From: CBDUQN01 sp965369375
GTDB taxonomy: Bacteria; Krumholzibacteriota; Krumholzibacteriia; Krumholzibacteriales; Krumholzibacteriaceae
DNA: 64,000 bases
Assembly: GCA_965369375.1 (NCBI GenBank)
Contig: CBDUQN010000003.1
Coordinates: 22,600 to 86,599 of the forward strand
Direction: 5' to 3'
Shown here in pieces: positions 16,885 to 26,718 of the stretch; positions within the stretch are counted from its first letter, which is position 1; the number at the start of each line of letters is the position of its first letter. The translations under genes were made by a program, and so were the position numbers. The notes under the pieces were generated by a model. It ran no database searches. It had not been told where the DNA came from and was given only the letters and a program-made list of their open reading frames with translations.

Positions 16885-17694
16885 TCAGGCCGTATAGGTA
16901 CCTTCGAATACCGCCTCTGCGGGCCCCGTGAGCCGTACGTTCTCGGCCCCGGAGGAAGCGGTTGTGAATTCGACGCGCAGCACATCCCCCCCAGAGGCTT
17001 CGCACGCGACCGGCTGAACGGTGAGCCCGAGGTGGGTTGTTATGACGGCCGCCGCAACCGCGCCGGTTCCGCAGGCGAGCGTTTCCGCCTCGACGCCGCG
17101 CTCGTACGTCCGGTAAATGAGCTCGTGATCTCCCCTCACCGTGACGAGGTTGAAGTTCGTGCCGTTCGGCTCGAAAGCCGGGTCGCAGCGCACCGACCGG
17201 GCGAGGCGCAGAAAATCCTCATCCGGGTACTCTCTCGCGTTTTCCGTCAAGCGGACGGCATGCGGCACTCCCGAAAGGGCGTAGTGGACTTCGACGTTTG
17301 CCTTATCGAGATGGAGGGAGAGCGCGAGATCTCTCACGTCCGCGATCCCGATGCACACCTTTTCGCCGACGATCTCCGCGCTCACCGTTCCGGATCTCGT
17401 TTCGAAGACCATCGATTGTTTCGCCATGCCGGCTCTGAAAGCGAACAGCGCAGCGCAGCGCGCTCCGTTGCCGCACATGTCCGCCTCTCCCCCATCATTG
17501 TTGAAGTAAATCATGCGGAAGTCGGCGCCGGCGCTCGGCCGGATAACGATCAATCCGTCGGCCCCGATGCTTCTGTGCGCCGTGCACATCGATGCGATAC
17601 GCTCCGCGGAGGCGTCGAAGCGATTTTCGAGATCCATTATCATGATGAAATCGTTGCCGGCGCCATGCATCTTCACGAAATGCTGTCCCTTCAT
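16885..17694 (-). CDS. dapF: Diaminopimelate epimerase
   Basis: Cofactor-independent LL- to meso-diaminopimelate epimerase for lysine and peptidoglycan. It has 269 residues, with both active-site cysteines visible: MCGNGARC (first half) and ACGTGAVAAAV (second half). KMHGAGNDFIMI opens the protein, and GVPHAVR and EPNGTNFN are conserved substrate-binding segments. It begins 2 nt after the stop of the lipoprotein gene, so it is almost certainly in the same operon. Confidence 0.96.
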   Translation of the reverse strand: MKGQHFVKMHGAGNDFIMIMDLENRFDASAERIASMCTAHRSIGADGLIVIRPSAGADFRMIYFNNDGGEADMCGNGARCAALFAFRAGMAKQSMVFETRSGTVSAEIVGEKVCIGIADVRDLALSLHLDKANVEVHYALSGVPHAVRLTENAREYPDEDFLRLARSVRCDPAFEPNGTNFNLVTVRGDHELIYRTYERGVEAETLACGTGAVAAAVITTHLGLTVQPVACEASGGDVLRVEFTTASSGAENVRLTGPAEAVFEGTYTA

Positions 17695-17696
17695 GA

Positions 17697-18755
17697 TTAT
17701 TCACTTTCCTCATGGAGTGTCAACGGATCGAGCGCTCTCTTCTCGCCCGGCTTGACGATGAGGGTGTCCGTCGCCACGAGGCACGGCTCCGCGCGTATGT
17801 CGGTCGAATCTTCCGCCGCGGCGTAATCTCCGCAGAGGCTGTCGGCGCGCATGTCGATGAATGCCGACATGATATAGGCGCCGGGGGGCACCTTCGCAAC
17901 GATAAAGTTCCCCGTCGAGTCGGCCAGGATCACGATCGGTCTTTCATCCGGCATGAGCGGCTCGAGCCGTATCGTCGGCGGTCCGGGCAGTCCCGTATCA
18001 TTTATTACGAGACCCTCTATCGTGCCCGGCTCGTCGGGATCAATGATGTTGAGCATAATGTCTTCATACCGGGTATTAGTTTCGGTCAGGACGATCGTGT
18101 CGGGATGAAAGGCCGAGAACTCGGTGCCGCTCGTGTATTTTCCGTCGCCGTTCGCGTCGCTGAACGCCCAGAGGAGAAACAGCGCGCTGTCCGTAGGGAG
18201 CGCCCGGAACACGAATCCTCCATTCGGTTCCGCAAATACGATCCTCGATTCGGGACTGGTTGCGAAATCGATCGACGAATCGGCGGGTACGCGGAAGATC
18301 TTCGCCACGCCGGTCGAGTCGAGCTTGTTCTTGAACAAGATCATCCCGGAGATCTCGCCGCGGGCGAGTGTCGGAGATGTGGCGAAATAGTAAATAAAAT
18401 CCTGTTTGTTTTCCACCCTGTGGTAGTCACGGTATCCGCCGCTCAGAACGACGCAGACGGTTGTTTCCGGCATCGATTCCCTGAATTCGATCGATAGGAC
18501 ATTGCCCTTCACCTTTACGTCTTTGAATTCAAGCGGCGGATAGATGCGTATGCGATTCTTGAAGCTTTCCCCATCGATTTTCTCGCTGAACATGATGGTT
18601 ATCCTCGAGTCACGGGCAACGCCTGCTGAGTCCGGTGCGGGCTCGAGCCCGGTTATGCGCGGGGGTGTCTTGTCCTCCGGTCCGCCTGGAGGAGGTTTGA
18701 CGACCGCACACGCAGCGAGTGCGCAAAGGGTGGTGATTATCAGTATCTTTCTCAT
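17697..18755 (-). CDS. Lipoprotein with Ig-like (Big_5) domain
   Basis: About 352 residues starting at the ATG at 18755 (AAAGG 8 nt upstream; a GTG at 18764 is possible). The lipobox LAAC is followed by AVVKPPPGGPEDKTPP, the start seen in many FCB Ig-like lipoproteins. Residues about 30-125 match a bacterial Ig-like domain (PAPDSAGVARDSRITIMFSEKI). Two carboxypeptidase-regulatory-like or prealbumin-like beta modules follow (GTIEGLVINDTGLPGP; GNFIVAKVPPGAYIMSAF). Cellular role unknown; an envelope location is predicted. It lies between argF and dapF in the same operon. Confidence 0.82.
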   Translation of the reverse strand: MRKILIITTLCALAACAVVKPPPGGPEDKTPPRITGLEPAPDSAGVARDSRITIMFSEKIDGESFKNRIRIYPPLEFKDVKVKGNVLSIEFRESMPETTVCVVLSGGYRDYHRVENKQDFIYYFATSPTLARGEISGMILFKNKLDSTGVAKIFRVPADSSIDFATSPESRIVFAEPNGGFVFRALPTDSALFLLWAFSDANGDGKYTSGTEFSAFHPDTIVLTETNTRYEDIMLNIIDPDEPGTIEGLVINDTGLPGPPTIRLEPLMPDERPIVILADSTGNFIVAKVPPGAYIMSAFIDMRADSLCGDYAAAEDSTDIRAEPCLVATDTLIVKPGEKRALDPLTLHEESE

Positions 18756-18780
18756 AGCCGGCACCTTTTTCTCGGCGGCG

Positions 18781-19707
18781 TTATCCGGTCGGGATCAGGA
18801 GCGACAGAATCGCCCTCTGGATATGAAGCCTGTTTTCCGCCTGGTCATAGACAACGGAGTGCGGGCCGTCGATCACGGAGTCGGTAACCTCGTCGCCGCG
18901 GTGGGCCGGAAGACAGTGCAGAAAGACATAATCCTCAACGGCATGCTTCATGAGCTCGTCATTGACCTGAAACGGTCTGAATATCTTGTCGCGCTCCGCC
19001 TTCTCTTCCTCCTGCCCCATACTCGCCCATACATCGGTGTTTACGATATGGGCCCCCTGGATCGCCTCCCGCGGGTCGGAGATCCATGTATAGTCGACAT
19101 CGCCGGTGGCTTTGACCTGCGCAACGAATGACGCTTCGATTTCGTAGCCGGGCGGCGAGCTCAGTACGAATGAGAAACGGAATTTCGAAGCTGCATTGAG
19201 CCAGCTCCGGGCAACATTGTTGCCGTCACCGATGAAAACGACCTTTTTTCCCTCGATCGAACCGAGCCTTTCAATGACGGTGAATATGTCACCCATCACC
19301 TGGCAGGGATGAAGCAGGTCCGTCAGCCCGTTGACGACAGGCACTTCGGCGTTGGATGCGAGTTCCTCGACCATTGCCTGATCGAATGTCCGTATCATGA
19401 TTGCATCGACGAAACGGGACAGCACCGCGCCGACATCCTTTGGGGCTTCCCTGCTGCCGATCCCTATTTCACGATCGGTAATGTAGAGGCTCGATCCTCC
19501 GAGCTGGCGAATAGCCACTTCGAAACTTATGCGCGTGCGTAGGCTCGGTTTGTGGAATATGCATGCAAGAACTCGACCGGGGTGTGTCGGCTCGAGCGTA
19601 AACGTGCGCGCGAGAGGCTTCTGTTTTTCGCAGAGGTCGATAATGGCGCCGAGCTCTTCGGGTGAAAAGTCCCGAATGGACAAGAAATCCTTTTTCGACA
19701 GCTTCAT
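18781..19707 (-). CDS. argF: Ornithine carbamoyltransferase
   Basis: Makes citrulline from ornithine and carbamoyl phosphate. It has 308 residues from the ATG at 19707, chosen because AAAGGAG lies at the right distance. Carbamoyl-phosphate loop KPSLRTRISFE, DALMIRTF-like segment (DAIMIRTFDQ), HPCQVMGDI, and the ornithine-binding HCLPAHRGDEV are all present. The HCLPAHRG motif and the STRT-like SLRT loop favour OTCase over aspartate or other transcarbamylases, although some FCB acetylornithine carbamoyltransferases look similar. Confidence 0.88.
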   Translation of the reverse strand: MKLSKKDFLSIRDFSPEELGAIIDLCEKQKPLARTFTLEPTHPGRVLACIFHKPSLRTRISFEVAIRQLGGSSLYITDREIGIGSREAPKDVGAVLSRFVDAIMIRTFDQAMVEELASNAEVPVVNGLTDLLHPCQVMGDIFTVIERLGSIEGKKVVFIGDGNNVARSWLNAASKFRFSFVLSSPPGYEIEASFVAQVKATGDVDYTWISDPREAIQGAHIVNTDVWASMGQEEEKAERDKIFRPFQVNDELMKHAVEDYVFLHCLPAHRGDEVTDSVIDGPHSVVYDQAENRLHIQRAILSLLIPTG

Positions 19708-19774
19708 TGATACTCCTTTCATCAATTGCCCGCGCACGCGGGGGCCGGCGGGATTTGGGCCGGACGAGGCACGT

Positions 19775-21115
19775 CTAGAGGATGTATCGCGCGAGATCGT
19801 CGTCCTTCACGATTTTCTCGAGGCGTTCTTTGACCAGCTTTGCGGTGATGTTTATCTTTTTCATACCTGAATCGGGGAGATCGAAGAGGATGTCCTCGAG
19901 CAGGGTCGTCATGATCGTGTGGAGTCTTCGTGCCCCGATGTTCTCCATCTTTTGATTAACACGATACGCCATCTGAGCTATCTCACGGACCGCACCAGCC
20001 GTAAAACTTATCTTGCAGCCTTCAGACTCTATGAGCGCCGTATATTGCTTGAGGAGGGCGTTCTTCGGCTCGAGCAGTATTCGTTCGAAATCTTCCGCCG
20101 TCAGGGCCTTGAACTCCACCCTGATCGGAAAGCGCCCCTGAAGCTCCGGTATGAGATCCGAGGGCTTCGACATGTGAAACGCCCCCGCGGCTATGAAGAG
20201 AATATGGTCCGTCTTGACGACACCGTACTTCGTGTTAACGGCCGATCCCTCGACGATCGGGAGGATATCCCGCTGTACCCCTTCACGGGAAACGTCGGGT
20301 CCGTGAGCCGAGCCGGTGCTCGCTATCTTGTCTATCTCATCGATAAAGATGATGCCGGTCTGCTCTACGGCCTTGAGCGAGGATGATACCACCCTGTCCA
20401 TGTCTACGAGCTTTTCCTTCTCCTCCTGCGTCAGGATCTTCTTGGCTTCATCGATCGTTACCGTTCTTCCTTTCTTTCGCTTGGGCATGAGGTGCTCGAG
20501 ACCTTCGGGAAATCTGACGCCCATCTCCTCGAGTCCCGCTCCCGATAATATCTCGATGAACGGTTTCGAGTGATCCTCGGTCTGAATCGACACCTCCCGG
20601 GCGTCGAGGGCGCCGCTTTCGAGCTTTGAACGCAATTTTTCCTTCGTTCTCCGCCGCCGTTCCTCGATTTCATCCCCCTCAGGCCCGGCAGGTCTCTTCG
20701 CAATCGGCAGGAGAAGATCGAGTATTCTGTCCGTCGCGAGCTCCTGCGCCCTTTTTTCGACCTGCATGTACGACTTCTCTTTTTCCATATTGATTGCTAT
20801 TTCGGTGAGGTCGCGAACCATCGATTCCACGTCTCTGCCGACGTAGCCGACTTCGGTGAATTTCGTCGCCTCGACCTTGATAAACGGCGACTGGGCGAGG
20901 CGCGCGAGGCGGCGGGCCACCTCCGTCTTTCCGACCCCCGTCGGGCCTATCATGATAATGTTGTTGGGAAGTATCTCTTCGCGAATCGGTTTTTCTATTC
21001 TCTTTCTCCGCCACCTGTTTCGGAGCGCAATTGCAACCGATTTCTTTGCCTCGTCCTGCCCGATGATATACATATCGAGCTCGGTGACGATCTGTTTCGG
21101 GCTGAGCTCTTCCAT
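19775..21115 (-). CDS. hslU: ATP-dependent protease ATPase subunit HslU
   Basis: AAA+ unfoldase of the HslUV (ClpYQ) protease. It has 446 residues: Walker A GPTGVGKTE, Walker B GIIFIDEIDKIA, pore-type motif in the GYVGRDVESMVRDL region, sensor region FIAAGAFHMSKPSDLIPELQGRFPIRVE and the conserved C-terminus ending DDLARYIL, used to dock HslV. The I-domain is present between residues about 110 and 240. It follows hslV by 12 nt. Confidence 0.97.
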   Translation of the reverse strand: MEELSPKQIVTELDMYIIGQDEAKKSVAIALRNRWRRKRIEKPIREEILPNNIIMIGPTGVGKTEVARRLARLAQSPFIKVEATKFTEVGYVGRDVESMVRDLTEIAINMEKEKSYMQVEKRAQELATDRILDLLLPIAKRPAGPEGDEIEERRRRTKEKLRSKLESGALDAREVSIQTEDHSKPFIEILSGAGLEEMGVRFPEGLEHLMPKRKKGRTVTIDEAKKILTQEEKEKLVDMDRVVSSSLKAVEQTGIIFIDEIDKIASTGSAHGPDVSREGVQRDILPIVEGSAVNTKYGVVKTDHILFIAAGAFHMSKPSDLIPELQGRFPIRVEFKALTAEDFERILLEPKNALLKQYTALIESEGCKISFTAGAVREIAQMAYRVNQKMENIGARRLHTIMTTLLEDILFDLPDSGMKKINITAKLVKERLEKIVKDDDLARYIL

Positions 21116-21127
21116 TGTTCTACCGCC

Positions 21128-21655
21128 TTAGATCGATTCGACGACTATCCGATCGTTTGTGTATATGCAGATTTCTGAAGTTATTTCAAGTGACTTTTTA
21201 ACAATCAGTTCGGCGCTTAACTTCGTGTTGTTTCTAAGGGCTCTTGCGGCCGCCAGCGCGTACGGTCCACCCGCTCCGATAGTGACGATCCCGTCATCCG
21301 GCTCGACGACGTCGCCGCTTCCCGAGATAACGAGGGAGTGCTTCTTGTCCATCACAGCAAGAAGCGCCTCGAGGTGGCGCAGCACCTTGTCGCTGCGCCA
21401 CTCCTTTGCTAGCTCAACGGCGGCCTTCTGGAGATTGCCGTCCGCCTCGTCCAGCTTGCCCTCGAACTTTGAAAACAGGGTCATCGCATCGGCCGTGCTC
21501 CCCGCGAATCCGGCCAATACCGTGCCATCCCGCAGGCTCCGAATCTTCCTGGCGCCGTGCTTGACGATTGTCTGCCCGAAGGTTACCTGGCCGTCGCCTC
21601 CAATGGCGACTTCCTTTCCCTTTCTGATCCCGATAATCGTGGTGCCGTGAAACAT
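21128..21655 (-). CDS. hslV: ATP-dependent protease subunit HslV
   Basis: Proteasome-like threonine peptidase. The ATG at 21655 has AAGGAG 6-7 nt upstream and gives 175 residues, the usual length; a longer frame upstream overlaps xerC and lacks conservation. The pro-peptide MFHG precedes TTIIGI, so the nucleophile should be Thr5 after processing. GGDGQVTFG, KARKIR-like GARKIRSL, GFAGSTADA and GAGGPYALAAARAL are family signatures. Confidence 0.96.
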   Translation of the reverse strand: MFHGTTIIGIRKGKEVAIGGDGQVTFGQTIVKHGARKIRSLRDGTVLAGFAGSTADAMTLFSKFEGKLDEADGNLQKAAVELAKEWRSDKVLRHLEALLAVMDKKHSLVISGSGDVVEPDDGIVTIGAGGPYALAAARALRNNTKLSAELIVKKSLEITSEICIYTNDRIVVESI

Positions 21656-21678
21656 AGCATCTCCTTGGCAAAAAATTG

Positions 21679-22614
21679 CTAGGCGCGGGGATGTGCCTTG
21701 TCGTAGACGTCCCTCAGCCTGTCGGTTGTCACATGCGTGTAAATCTGTGTCGTCGATAATGTAACATGGCCGAGCAGTTCCTGTACCGCCCTGAGATCGG
21801 CTCCCGCATCGAGAAGGTGCGTCGCGAACGAGTGCCGCAGCACGTGAGGGCTCATCCGTGAAAGAGACGCAACCTGTTCGAAGTACCGTTTGACTATTCG
21901 CTGCACCGTCCGCCTGCTGATCTTTTTGCCTTCCCTTCCAGCGATGAGCGGGTGGTTGATCTTGTCGCGGAAGAAAGCGGTAAACGAATCGTAATGGCCC
22001 CAGATGGCCTCGGGCGCAAAGTAACGATTGCGAAGATAGGCTTCGAGACTTTCCTTCGCCTTTCCACCGAGCGGCAGGAGCCTTTCCTTTTTCCGCTTGC
22101 CGAGAACCTTTACCGTCCCTTGGTGGAAATTGCAGTTTCCGATTCTGCATTCGACAAGTTCGGAGAGCCTGATGCCGGTGCCGTAGAGGAGCTCGAGGAC
22201 AGCCCGGTCGCGCAGCCCCTTTTTGTTATCGGTCGGCGGGAGCATCATCATTCTTTCTACCACTGTCTTGTCGGCGAAAACCGGCAGTTCACGTCCGGTC
22301 TTCGGCGAAGCGAGGCCGATCGTCGGATCGGTTTGCAGGGATCCGGCTTTTGCGCAGTACGAAAAGAAGCTTTTGAGCGAAGCGACCTTTCGCGCGACAC
22401 TCCGCGATGAATATCCGTTGCGTTTCAAGGTCCCGAGGAATGATCGAACGGCTATCAAGTCGATATGCGCAAATCGCGGTTCTGTATCGAGCTCCGACCT
22501 GAGAAAGTCTATAAACTGGATGATATCCCCTTCGTATGCCCTGACCGTAGCCTCGGAAGCCCGCCTCTCGAGCCCGAGATGAACGAGGTATTTCTTTACC
22601 ATCTTGATGACCAT
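21679..22614 (-). CDS. xerC: Tyrosine recombinase XerC-like
   Basis: Second Xer recombinase of the window, 311 residues. Catalytic set: Arg in GTGIRLSELVE, Lys in VLGKRKKERLLP, HVLRHSFATHL, and GHVTLSTTQIYTHV (His and Tyr nucleophile). The order topA-trmFO-xerC-hslV-hslU equals the Bacillus topA-trmFO-codV-clpQ-clpY block, which supports naming this copy XerC. It should pair with the copy at 7.2-8.1 kb on dif. Confidence 0.88.
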   Translation of the reverse strand: MVIKMVKKYLVHLGLERRASEATVRAYEGDIIQFIDFLRSELDTEPRFAHIDLIAVRSFLGTLKRNGYSSRSVARKVASLKSFFSYCAKAGSLQTDPTIGLASPKTGRELPVFADKTVVERMMMLPPTDNKKGLRDRAVLELLYGTGIRLSELVECRIGNCNFHQGTVKVLGKRKKERLLPLGGKAKESLEAYLRNRYFAPEAIWGHYDSFTAFFRDKINHPLIAGREGKKISRRTVQRIVKRYFEQVASLSRMSPHVLRHSFATHLLDAGADLRAVQELLGHVTLSTTQIYTHVTTDRLRDVYDKAHPRA

Positions 22615-22692
22615 GTTGAACTTTTAGCGATTTTGCCCCGATATGTCAATAAACTCTGATGCCTCGATGTCTGAGCCTTAAAGTGCGGGACG

Positions 22693-24006
22693 TCACCAGA
22701 CGCTTCGCGCAACGGTCTCGAGGAAACCCGAGAGGTGCTCGGCGGAGCGCCTCGCCATCCGTTTTTTCCTGTCCGCTTTCCTTCGTTCCGCGACGGGCGG
22801 CAAGAGGCCGAAATTGACATTCATCGGTTGGAAGGGATCCGGTCCCGATGCGACGTGCAGCTGCAGGGCGCCCAGCAGCGTTTCCGGCGGAAAAGGCGGC
22901 GGTTCAACGCTTTCTCTGAGGTGGCATATATTGAAGGCCGTAATGAGTCCGTGCGCGATTGATTCTACGTATCCCTCCACGCCGACCAGCTGGCCCGTGA
23001 AGAACAGCCCTTTTCGTTTGAGCGACATCTGCCGGGAATCGAGGAGGCGGGGAGAATCGATGAAGGTGTTGCGATGAATGGAACCCCAGCGCACGATCTC
23101 CGCCTCGGATAGCCCGGGTATGAGTCCGATGAGTTCCTTCTGGGACTTTCGTGTGAGTCTCGTCTGAAAACCGACAAGTCCGAGCATCGTTCCATCGAGC
23201 ATTTCCTGCCTCAGTTGCAGTGCGGCGTACGGTTCACGACCCGTTTTGGGATCGATGAGCCCCTTCGGTTTGAGCGGGCCGTAGCGAAGGGTGTCTTCAC
23301 CCCTCGCTGCAAGGACTTCGACCGGCAGGCACGCCTCGAAGCAGCTCCCTTCTTCGAATCCGCGTTTTTCGACCTTGGGAGCACTTATTAGAAAATCGAT
23401 GATGACCCGGTACTCATCTCTGCCGATCGGTATATTCCAGTAATCGTCTCCTCCCTTGCCGTAGCGCGAAGCGCGGAATGCGCTGCGCTTGTCGAAAGAT
23501 TCGCTTGTGACCGAGATTGCAATAGCATCGTAGAAGTGAAGGTGCCCGCGCGAGAAGTGTTTCTCCATAGCTCCTGCGAGCCGATCGGATGTCAGGGGAC
23601 CGGTCGCGATTACGCTGAACGGAGGGAGCGTCAGGTCTTTCTGTTCGCGCTTTTCGAGCGTTATCTGTGAGCTCGCTTGAATCAGTTCTGTTACATCGGC
23701 GGCGAAGATGCTCCGGTCGACCGCGAGGGCGTGACCGGCGGGGACCCTCGATCGGGCCGCGACTTCGAGCAGGCGGCAACCGAGCATTTTGAGCTCTTCC
23801 TTGAGTAATCCGGATGCCGTGTCGATGCGTTCGGACTTGAGCGAATTGCTGCAGACGAGCTCGGCACAGTACGGTGTTACATGGGCGGGTGTGGTGGTGT
23901 TCGGCCGCATCTCGACGAGAGAAATTCCGATCCCTCTCGCGGCAAGCTGCAGGGCCAGTTCGGAGCCGGCGAGACCTCCACCGACAATCGTCACCTCATT
24001 TTTCAA
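22693..24006 (-). CDS. trmFO: Folate-dependent tRNA-U54 methyltransferase
   Basis: FAD- and methylene-THF-dependent enzyme making T54 in tRNA. It has 437 residues. The dinucleotide-binding start VTIVGGGLAGSELALQLA, then LVEMRPNTTTPAH, LVCSNSLKSE, and the C-terminal PMNVNFGLLPP are hallmarks of TrmFO. The overlap with topA is 4 nt (ATGA), as in a coupled operon. A close relative, GidA, would be longer and lacks these motifs. Confidence 0.95.
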   Translation of the reverse strand: MKNEVTIVGGGLAGSELALQLAARGIGISLVEMRPNTTTPAHVTPYCAELVCSNSLKSERIDTASGLLKEELKMLGCRLLEVAARSRVPAGHALAVDRSIFAADVTELIQASSQITLEKREQKDLTLPPFSVIATGPLTSDRLAGAMEKHFSRGHLHFYDAIAISVTSESFDKRSAFRASRYGKGGDDYWNIPIGRDEYRVIIDFLISAPKVEKRGFEEGSCFEACLPVEVLAARGEDTLRYGPLKPKGLIDPKTGREPYAALQLRQEMLDGTMLGLVGFQTRLTRKSQKELIGLIPGLSEAEIVRWGSIHRNTFIDSPRLLDSRQMSLKRKGLFFTGQLVGVEGYVESIAHGLITAFNICHLRESVEPPPFPPETLLGALQLHVASGPDPFQPMNVNFGLLPPVAERRKADRKKRMARRSAEHLSGFLETVARSVW

Positions 24007-26207
24007 GGAGTTTCCTCAAACTTGCATGATGGACATCGCAGGAAATGCCCCTTCTTCTTGGTCTCTTTCTCAACGAGGTAGCTCGAGGAACACTGGGGGC
24101 ATTTGCGCGAGGTTGGCTTGTCCCAGCTGGCGTATGTGCACGTGGGGTACTTGGTGCATCCGTAGAAGGTTCTGCCGCGCCGCGTCCTCTTCTGGACGAT
24201 GTCGCCGTCACACCCTTCGACGGGACACGGAATGCCGAGGGTGATCGCTTCTGTATAATTGCACTCCGGATAATTCTGGCAGGCGATGAATTTTCCGAAA
24301 CGTCCCCTTTTATAGCCGAGTTGCCCTCCGCACTGGGGGCACTCTTTGTCTATCTCCTCTTCCTCCTCGAGCGAGCTCGTAAAGCGGCAATCGGGAAATC
24401 CCGGGCACGCGAGGAAGGGTCCGTTCCTGCTCCACTTCTTTACGAGCTTTTTATCGCAGTTCGGGCAGGCTCTATCCGTTTCCTCCTGTATGGACGCTTT
24501 CAGTTCTTTCTGCTTCCCTTTTATCTTCTCCAGATCCTTGAGCAGGGGTTTATAGAAGAATTTGACGACATCCTGCCAGTTTTCCTTGTTCTCTTCGATC
24601 TTGTCGAGCTCCGTTTCCATCCGGGCGGTAAAATCGATCTCGAAGATATCGTGGAAGTGCTTATCGAGGGTTTTCCATACCTTTTCTCCGAGCTCGGTCG
24701 GGTACAATGTGGCTTTCTTCTTTTCGGCGTAATCGCGAGCCAGAATAATGCTCAGAATGTTCGCGTATGTGCTCGGCCTGCCGATCCCTTTTTCCTCGAG
24801 CACCTTGATGATCGATGCCTCCGTATATCGCGGGGACGGTTCAGTGAAATGCTGCTCACCGTCGAGCTCCTTGATCGTGAGCTTCTCGCCTTGCGAGAGT
24901 GGCGGCAGCTCGGTTTCCTTCTCGGTTTGCCTGTCGGGGAAAATGGCGAGAAATCCTTTCGCCTTGAGCGTCCTGCCCCCTGCGCGCAGGGCGAACCGCT
25001 CACCGGCATCGATATCGACTTCCGTCACATCGTAAACCGCCGGGGCGGCGAGAGAGGCGAGGAAGCGCTGCCAGATCAGCCGATAGAGAGAGAGCTGGTC
25101 TTTGCTCATAAATGACTGGATGTCATCCGGCTTCTTGTGAGCGTCTGTCGGCCGTATCGCTTCGTGCGCGTCTTGGGAGCGTTCGGCCTTTTTGAAGGCT
25201 CTCTTTCCCTTGAAACAGATATCCTCGCCGAAATGCTGCTCGATAAAGGAGCACCCCTGCGTGTATGCTTCGTCGCTTACCCGAGTCGAGTCCGTTCTCA
25301 TGTAGCTGATCAAGCCGACCGAGCCTTCTTTGCCGAGAACGACGCCTTCGTAAAGCTGCTGGGCGATTACCATCGTCTTCTTTGCCGAGAAGCCGAGGCG
25401 ATTCGCCGCGTCACGCTGAAGCGTGCTTGTGATAAAGGGCGGATACGGGTTGCGTTTCTTAGCCTTTTTTCGAATCTCCTTGACCGTAATATCGGATGCT
25501 TTGATATCTGATACGATTTTCCGTGCCGTTGCTTCGTCCTTGATCTCCGGCTTTTTGCCGTCTATCCTTAGCAGCCGCGCGGGGAGCCCTTTACCGCTTT
25601 CATTGATGAGTGTTCCTTCGATCGTCCAGTACTCCTGGGGGACAAAATTGCGGATCTCATCCTCGCGTTCGGAGATCAGACGCAGCCCGACGCTCTGGAC
25701 GCGGCCGGCGCTGAGACCCTTGTAGAAGATTCCCCAGAGAACGGGACTGATCAGGTAGCCGACCAAGCGGTCGAGGATCCGTCGCGCCTGCTGCGCGTTG
25801 ACCTTGTTCGGATCGATGTCCCTCGGATTGTTAATAGCTTCCTGGATCGCTTTTTTCGTGATTTCGTTGAATATGATTCTCTTGATCGGGATGCCGTGAG
25901 AATTTTTCAATATCTCCCTCAGGTGCCAGGCGATAGCCTCTCCCTCTCTATCCATATCCGTTGCGAGGAAAATCTGAGAGCTCGTCGAGGCCTCTTTGCG
26001 CAACTCCTTGATGATGTTTCCCTTGCCCCGCACCGTAACGTACTTGGGCTTGAAGCCGCTGTCGACATCTATGCCGAGCTCCCGCTTGGGCAGATCACGG
26101 ATGTGCCCGACCGACGCTTTGACGTTGTAGCCGTCACCGAGATATTTCTTTATGGTACGTGCCTTTGCGGGAGACTCCACAACAACGAGTACCCGGTCCA
26201 CGTGCAT
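24003..26207 (-). CDS. topA: DNA topoisomerase I with four C-terminal zinc ribbons
   Basis: Type IA topoisomerase relaxing negative supercoils. TOPRIM domain starts at VLVVVESPAKARTI; the DxDxEGE motif is TDMDREGEAIAWHL; the active Tyr lies in SYMRTDSTR (near residue 300). The C-terminal ~180 residues contain four Cys4-type ribbons (CPNC..CPGFPDC, CPQC..CQNYPEC, CPVEGC..CTKYPTC, CPQC..CPSC). The ATG at 26207 directly abuts AAGGAG; a GTG at 26201 has better Shine-Dalgarno spacing and may be the true start. Confidence 0.96.
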   Translation of the reverse strand: MHVDRVLVVVESPAKARTIKKYLGDGYNVKASVGHIRDLPKRELGIDVDSGFKPKYVTVRGKGNIIKELRKEASTSSQIFLATDMDREGEAIAWHLREILKNSHGIPIKRIIFNEITKKAIQEAINNPRDIDPNKVNAQQARRILDRLVGYLISPVLWGIFYKGLSAGRVQSVGLRLISEREDEIRNFVPQEYWTIEGTLINESGKGLPARLLRIDGKKPEIKDEATARKIVSDIKASDITVKEIRKKAKKRNPYPPFITSTLQRDAANRLGFSAKKTMVIAQQLYEGVVLGKEGSVGLISYMRTDSTRVSDEAYTQGCSFIEQHFGEDICFKGKRAFKKAERSQDAHEAIRPTDAHKKPDDIQSFMSKDQLSLYRLIWQRFLASLAAPAVYDVTEVDIDAGERFALRAGGRTLKAKGFLAIFPDRQTEKETELPPLSQGEKLTIKELDGEQHFTEPSPRYTEASIIKVLEEKGIGRPSTYANILSIILARDYAEKKKATLYPTELGEKVWKTLDKHFHDIFEIDFTARMETELDKIEENKENWQDVVKFFYKPLLKDLEKIKGKQKELKASIQEETDRACPNCDKKLVKKWSRNGPFLACPGFPDCRFTSSLEEEEEIDKECPQCGGQLGYKRGRFGKFIACQNYPECNYTEAITLGIPCPVEGCDGDIVQKRTRRGRTFYGCTKYPTCTYASWDKPTSRKCPQCSSSYLVEKETKKKGHFLRCPSCKFEETP

Positions 26208-26217
26208 CTCCTTCCTT

Positions 26218-26658
26218 CTAGTGGACCCGACCGTCTCGGCGACTGGTATCAGAAGAAATATCATCGGGCAGATCTGAAACGAAGCGCGATGTTATTTCCT
26301 TGATCGCGTTAATGGAGACGGGCGGCGAAAATTCCATGGCGGAATTTTCTATAATGTTAGTGAGCTGCATCTCTGAAACCCAGCCGAGCTTGTAAAGCTT
26401 GAGCAGGTACCCCTGCGCGGAAGTCGACAGAACGAACTTCTCCGATTCACCGAGGATCCTCGTCCCCGGATCGAATCCAGGCGCCATGCCGCTGTCAATG
26501 AGGGATGATTCGAAATCGAGCATGTTCATTGCCTGGTTTATCTCATCACGGGAATATCCCATGTTTTCGAGCTCACTCTCGATAGCCGATGGATCGTGCG
26601 GAATATCCGCTTCCGGGTCCATCAGGAATGCGATTATTTCTTTGATGCGTTCATTCAT
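26218..26658 (-). CDS. smg: Smg/DUF494 family protein
   Basis: 146 residues from the ATG at 26658 (a TTG four codons earlier is possible). NERIKEIIAFLM, then helical segments (DIPHDPSAIESELENMGYSRDEINQAMNML) and a middle ILGESEKFVLSTSAQGYLLKLYKLGWVSEMQLTNII match the DUF494/Smg family, whose function is unknown although it is often near topA or dprA. Here it sits 10 nt before topA, the usual neighbourhood. Confidence 0.85.
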   Translation of the reverse strand: MNERIKEIIAFLMDPEADIPHDPSAIESELENMGYSRDEINQAMNMLDFESSLIDSGMAPGFDPGTRILGESEKFVLSTSAQGYLLKLYKLGWVSEMQLTNIIENSAMEFSPPVSINAIKEITSRFVSDLPDDISSDTSRRDGRVH

Positions 26659-26718
26659 AGCAATTTTCAATCCATTTGCGTTTTATCGGATATGACCGGT
26701 TTAGAGGGAATATAATGC

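Noticed and set aside
21656..22150. N-terminal extension of HslV
   Set aside because: It overlaps xerC and is low-complexity; the ATG at 21655 with its Shine-Dalgarno sequence gives the family length.
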